A stretch of 8,469 bases of DNA from Acidobacteriota bacterium. GTDB lineage: Bacteria > Acidobacteriota > Vicinamibacteria > Vicinamibacterales > UBA8438. The stretch covers positions 1 through 8,469 of the forward strand of contig DQEK01000180.1 in the NCBI GenBank assembly GCA_003533545.1, written 5' to 3'. Made by a program: the position numbers and the translations under genes. This document shows, piece by piece, positions 5,857 to 8,469 of the stretch (within the stretch, counting starts at the first letter, position 1; every line of letters starts with the position of its first letter). Below the pieces are notes generated by a model. That model saw only the letters and a list, made by a program, of their open reading frames with translations. It searched no databases and was not told where the DNA came from.

Positions 5857-7068
5857 GTGTTTACCAAACGGGTCCACGAGGGCACTGTAACGAAACCGAG
5901 TTGGGGGACTTTAACGCCTGCGCTGCTGGCGTTGTTCCTTGGGTGGGCGTCCGGGGCGCCGTTGTACGCGCAGGACGTTTCGGTCGGCGCGGGAATGCAA
6001 ACCAGCTTCATTCACCACCAACCTGCCGAAGGGGACTCGGTGGACAACTTCAGACTTAATAGTTTGCGCTTCTACCTGAACGGTCAGGCGTCTGACAACA
6101 TTAGCTTCATGGTCAATACCGACATCAATTACGGGGGCACGCTGTTTGTCTGCCCCGAGGATGGCAGTTGCGGGGCTGGCTTTGGGAACCAGGGTAATGA
6201 GGTGCAGATTCTCGATGCGGTGGCCCAGATCGCAATATCGGATAAGTTCAATATCTGGTTTGGTCGGCACTTGCCGCCGAGCGACCGCGCGAACCTTCAC
6301 GGTCCCTTCTACTCCCATCACTGGGCCGTCTTCAGCGACAGCCTGCAGGACGGCTATCCGTTCCTCTTCCAGGGTCGCCAAAACGGTGCAACCTATTGGG
6401 GTCAGTTCGGCAAGGTCAAGCTGTCTGCTGGAGCGTACGACGGGTCGTCAACGGGAGTGGGTAACAGCAGCACGAATTTGATGACCGCAGGACGTATACA
6501 GGTGGATTTCTGGGACCCGGAAGCTGGTTACTATCTGAACGGGACCTACTACGGTCAGCGAAATCTCTTGGCGATTGGGCTCGCTGCTCAGACACAGGCT
6601 GGGGATGTGGTGCCGGCGGTGATTGGTATGGACGGAACGGTGATTGACGAGTTAACCACAAAAACTGCCTCCAGCTTTGATTTCTTGCTCGAGCGCATGA
6701 CCGGCAATGGCAGCGCGGTGTCGCTCGAAGCCGAGGTGGTGCGCTACGACGGGTTGGGGGGGTATCCCACTGTTCCCGGTTCCGCGTATCAAACCTTGAC
6801 GGGTGGCTTCGTGCTGGCCGCCTACCTGTTCCCAGAGACGTCGGGACCGGGCCAGTTCGAGATTCTCGCGAAATACGGTTTGGCGACCTTTAGTCAAGAC
6901 AGGAATGCGGCGTATCCAGACTTTGACCAGAAGACGTCCGAAGTGAACTTCAATTACATCCTTAACGAATTCAACGCACGCGTGATGATCTTTTTTAAGA
7001 AAACCGACTATACGGCTGTGCGTATGGATGACACGCAGGTCGGTGTCGGCTTACAGATTCAGATGTAA
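5857..7068 (+). CDS. Predicted outer-membrane porin of the urea uptake operon
   Basis: This is a predicted beta-barrel protein of 403 residues. The N-terminus has basic residues (Lys4, Arg5, Lys13), a hydrophobic stretch (about 19-33) and a likely signal peptidase site after Ala38 (PLYA before QDV). The mature part has alternating strands and aromatic girdles, with a segment RLNSLRFYLNGQASDNISF (66-84) like the first strands of phosphate-selective porin O/P-type barrels. Two cysteines, Cys99 and Cys105, could close a small disulfide loop outside the barrel. The chain ends in Met (VGLQIQM), whereas most barrels end in Phe or another aromatic. Placed 29 bases before urtA and behind the sigma-54 promoter, it probably admits urea or short amides through the outer membrane. 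Family placement is from pattern, and substrate is inferred from context. An in-frame ATG at 5827 would add ten residues. Confidence 0.8.
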   Translation: MFTKRVHEGTVTKPSWGTLTPALLALFLGWASGAPLYAQDVSVGAGMQTSFIHHQPAEGDSVDNFRLNSLRFYLNGQASDNISFMVNTDINYGGTLFVCPEDGSCGAGFGNQGNEVQILDAVAQIAISDKFNIWFGRHLPPSDRANLHGPFYSHHWAVFSDSLQDGYPFLFQGRQNGATYWGQFGKVKLSAGAYDGSSTGVGNSSTNLMTAGRIQVDFWDPEAGYYLNGTYYGQRNLLAIGLAAQTQAGDVVPAVIGMDGTVIDELTTKTASSFDFLLERMTGNGSAVSLEAEVVRYDGLGGYPTVPGSAYQTLTGGFVLAAYLFPETSGPGQFEILAKYGLATFSQDRNAAYPDFDQKTSEVNFNYILNEFNARVMIFFKKTDYTAVRMDDTQVGVGLQIQM

Positions 7069-7097
7069 CCATTCGTTGACCACCACAGGAGTGAACC

Positions 7098-8381
7098 ATG
7101 AAATTTAAGCACGCGTGTTTCATCGTTTGTTTGGCCGCCGCGCTGGCGTTGCCGGTTGCCGCTGGGGCGCAGGACCCGATCAAGGTCGGTATCTTGCACT
7201 CGCTCTCGGGTTCAATGGCCATCAGTGAGACAACGTTGAAAGATACGATTCTCATGATGATCGACGAACAGAACAAAAAGGGCGGGCTGCTCGGAAGACA
7301 ACTCGAAGCAGTTGTGGTCGATCCGGCCTCGGACTGGCCTCTTTTTGCCGAGATGGCTCGTTCATTACTCGAGTCGGAACAAGTTGACGTCGTCTTCGGG
7401 TGCTGGACGTCCGTGTCGAGGAAATCAGTGCTTCCGGTGTTCGAAGAGCTGAATGGCCTCCTCTTTTATCCGGTCCAGTACGAAGGGGAAGAGTCCTCGA
7501 AGAACGTCATCTACACCGGCGCGGCGCCGAATCAGCAGGCGATCCCGGCAATCGACTACCTGATGGAGGAAGTGGGTATCGAACGCTGGGTGCTTGAAGG
7601 CACCGACTATGTGTATCCCCGGACCACGAACCGGATCCTTGAGGCCTACCTGAAGCAGAAGGGGGTAGAGGAGGAGGACATCTCCATTAACTACACGCCG
7701 TTCGGCCACTCGGACTGGCAGACACGGGTGTCTACCATCCGGCGCTTTGGGTCCGCCGGCAAAGCGACCGCGGTGGTGTCCACGATCAACGGGGATGCCA
7801 ACGTCCCGTTCTACCTGGAGCTCGCCAACCAAGAGGTTTCGGCCGAGGACATTCCGGTCGTCGCGTTCTCGGTTGGTGAGGAAGAGTTGTCCGGCCTCGA
7901 TACCACCCCGCTCGTCGGTCATTTGGCGGCGTGGAACTATTTCCAGAGCATCAGTTCGCCCATTAACTCCGAATTCATCTCGACGTGGAAGACGTTCGTC
8001 AACAACACCGACCGAACGACGAACGACCCGATGGAAGCCCACTACATCGGCTTCAACCTGTGGGCGCAGGCAGTCGAGAAAGCCGGCACGACTGACGTGG
8101 ACGCGGTGCTTGACGCGCTCCCTGGCACTGAAACACCCAATCTGACCGGTGGCACGGCGCGCGTGCTCGCGAACCATCACATCACCAAGCCGGTCTACAT
8201 CGGAGAGGTGCAGGCGAACGGCCAGTTTGACGTGGTCTGGCAGACCGACGACACGGTGGAGGGAGACGCCTGGTCTGACCACCTGCCGGTTAGCGAGGAC
8301 ACGATAGGGGATTGGGTGGTACGGAAATGCGGAAACTACAACCGCGTGACCGATGTGTGTTCGGGAACTGCTTACCAATAA
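7098..8381 (+). CDS. urtA: Urea ABC transporter substrate-binding protein UrtA
   Basis: UrtA is the periplasmic binding protein that captures urea and presents it to the UrtBC permease with ATPases UrtD and UrtE. The 427-residue protein has a signal peptide (Lys2, Lys4, hydrophobic 6-22) with cleavage likely after Ala24 (AGA before QDP); no lipobox is evident, so it should be soluble in the periplasm. The mature protein begins IKVGILHSLSGSMAISETTL (28-47), diagnostic of UrtA/FmdD rather than amino acid-binding relatives. Other family blocks are VVDPASDWPLFAE (73-85), FGCWTSVSRKSVLPVFEELNG (100-120), YPVQYEGEESS (124-134), GTDYVYPRTTN (168-178), STINGDANVPF (228-238), TNDPMEAHYIGFN (308-320) and NLTGGTA (348-354). 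Cys411 and Cys421 near the end are also typical. The ATG has AGGAG at 7087-7091, six bases upstream. An amide-binding FmdD role is possible, but the neighbouring urease genes favour urea. Confidence 0.96.
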   Translation: MKFKHACFIVCLAAALALPVAAGAQDPIKVGILHSLSGSMAISETTLKDTILMMIDEQNKKGGLLGRQLEAVVVDPASDWPLFAEMARSLLESEQVDVVFGCWTSVSRKSVLPVFEELNGLLFYPVQYEGEESSKNVIYTGAAPNQQAIPAIDYLMEEVGIERWVLEGTDYVYPRTTNRILEAYLKQKGVEEEDISINYTPFGHSDWQTRVSTIRRFGSAGKATAVVSTINGDANVPFYLELANQEVSAEDIPVVAFSVGEEELSGLDTTPLVGHLAAWNYFQSISSPINSEFISTWKTFVNNTDRTTNDPMEAHYIGFNLWAQAVEKAGTTDVDAVLDALPGTETPNLTGGTARVLANHHITKPVYIGEVQANGQFDVVWQTDDTVEGDAWSDHLPVSEDTIGDWVVRKCGNYNRVTDVCSGTAYQ

Positions 8382-8409
8382 GGGTAGCGATTTCCGGCGA
8401 GTGTTATCA

Positions 8410-8469
8410 GTGAGAGAAGTGCGATACGGCGAGTGGCGGCCCTTGTGGCTGCTGCTCGCCGTCTGCTTT
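8410..8469 (+). CDS. urtB: 5' end of the next gene, probably urea permease UrtB (cut by window edge)
   Basis: A frame opening at GTG 8410, 28 bases after urtA, runs to the window edge and reads MREVRYGEWRPLWLLLAVCF. Basic residues followed by a hydrophobic run look like the start of a signal or membrane segment, and urtB normally follows urtA. In-frame GTGs at 8401 and 8419 are alternative starts, and no ribosome binding site is strong. Only 20 codons are visible, so the identity rests on context and the symbol is provisional. Confidence 0.5.
   Translation, partial: MREVRYGEWRPLWLLLAVCF

Noticed and set aside
7425..8378. Long minus-strand open frame of 317 codons opposite urtA
   Set aside because: It lies wholly antisense to a textbook urtA, is rich in Arg, His and Val with no family motif, and is a mirror of the GC-biased codon use of urtA.
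1..8469. Mobile elements, CRISPR arrays, tRNA or rRNA genes
   Set aside because: No transposase motif, terminal inverted repeats, regularly spaced repeats or RNA gene signature was seen.

Overview
This window is a nitrogen-acquisition locus read entirely on the + strand: a complete seven-gene urease cluster, a 670-base non-coding gap, and the start of a urea uptake operon. The organism is a diderm (Gram-negative-type) bacterium, because the uptake part opens with an outer-membrane beta-barrel protein with a signal peptide. GC content looks to be in the high fifties percent, and GTG and TTG starts are used alongside ATG. The sequence alone does not fix a phylum; the gene order ureABCEFGD followed by porin-urtA differs from the urtABCDE-ureDABCEFG order common in Proteobacteria.

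Bases 1-89 hold a possible tail of an upstream reading frame (stop at 60-62) and a weak promoter-like pair. Bases 90-5186 carry ureA, ureB and ureC (three structural subunits of the nickel urease), then ureE, ureF, ureG and ureD (metallochaperone, activation scaffold, GTPase, and the chaperone docked on the apoenzyme). The genes are tightly packed: ureB/ureC share four bases, ureC/ureE are one base apart, and ureG/ureD overlap by 35 bases. This points to one transcript with translational coupling. Every nickel ligand and catalytic residue of UreC is intact, so the enzyme should be functional.

Bases 5187-5856 contain no convincing gene. They hold a hairpin at the ureD end, a tandem direct repeat, several small inverted repeats, a possible terminator, an AT-rich island, and a near-perfect sigma-54 (RpoN) -24/-12 promoter at 5720-5735. 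This promoter would start a separate transcript for the uptake genes.

Bases 5857-8381 encode a predicted outer-membrane porin and UrtA, the periplasmic urea-binding protein of the Urt ABC transporter. At the right edge a new frame opens that probably is the beginning of urtB. Together the layout gives a route: urea crosses the outer membrane (porin), is captured in the periplasm (UrtA), is imported by UrtBCDE (beyond the window), and is hydrolysed to ammonia and carbon dioxide by UreABC. The sigma-54 promoter suggests that the uptake half is induced by nitrogen limitation separately from the urease half.
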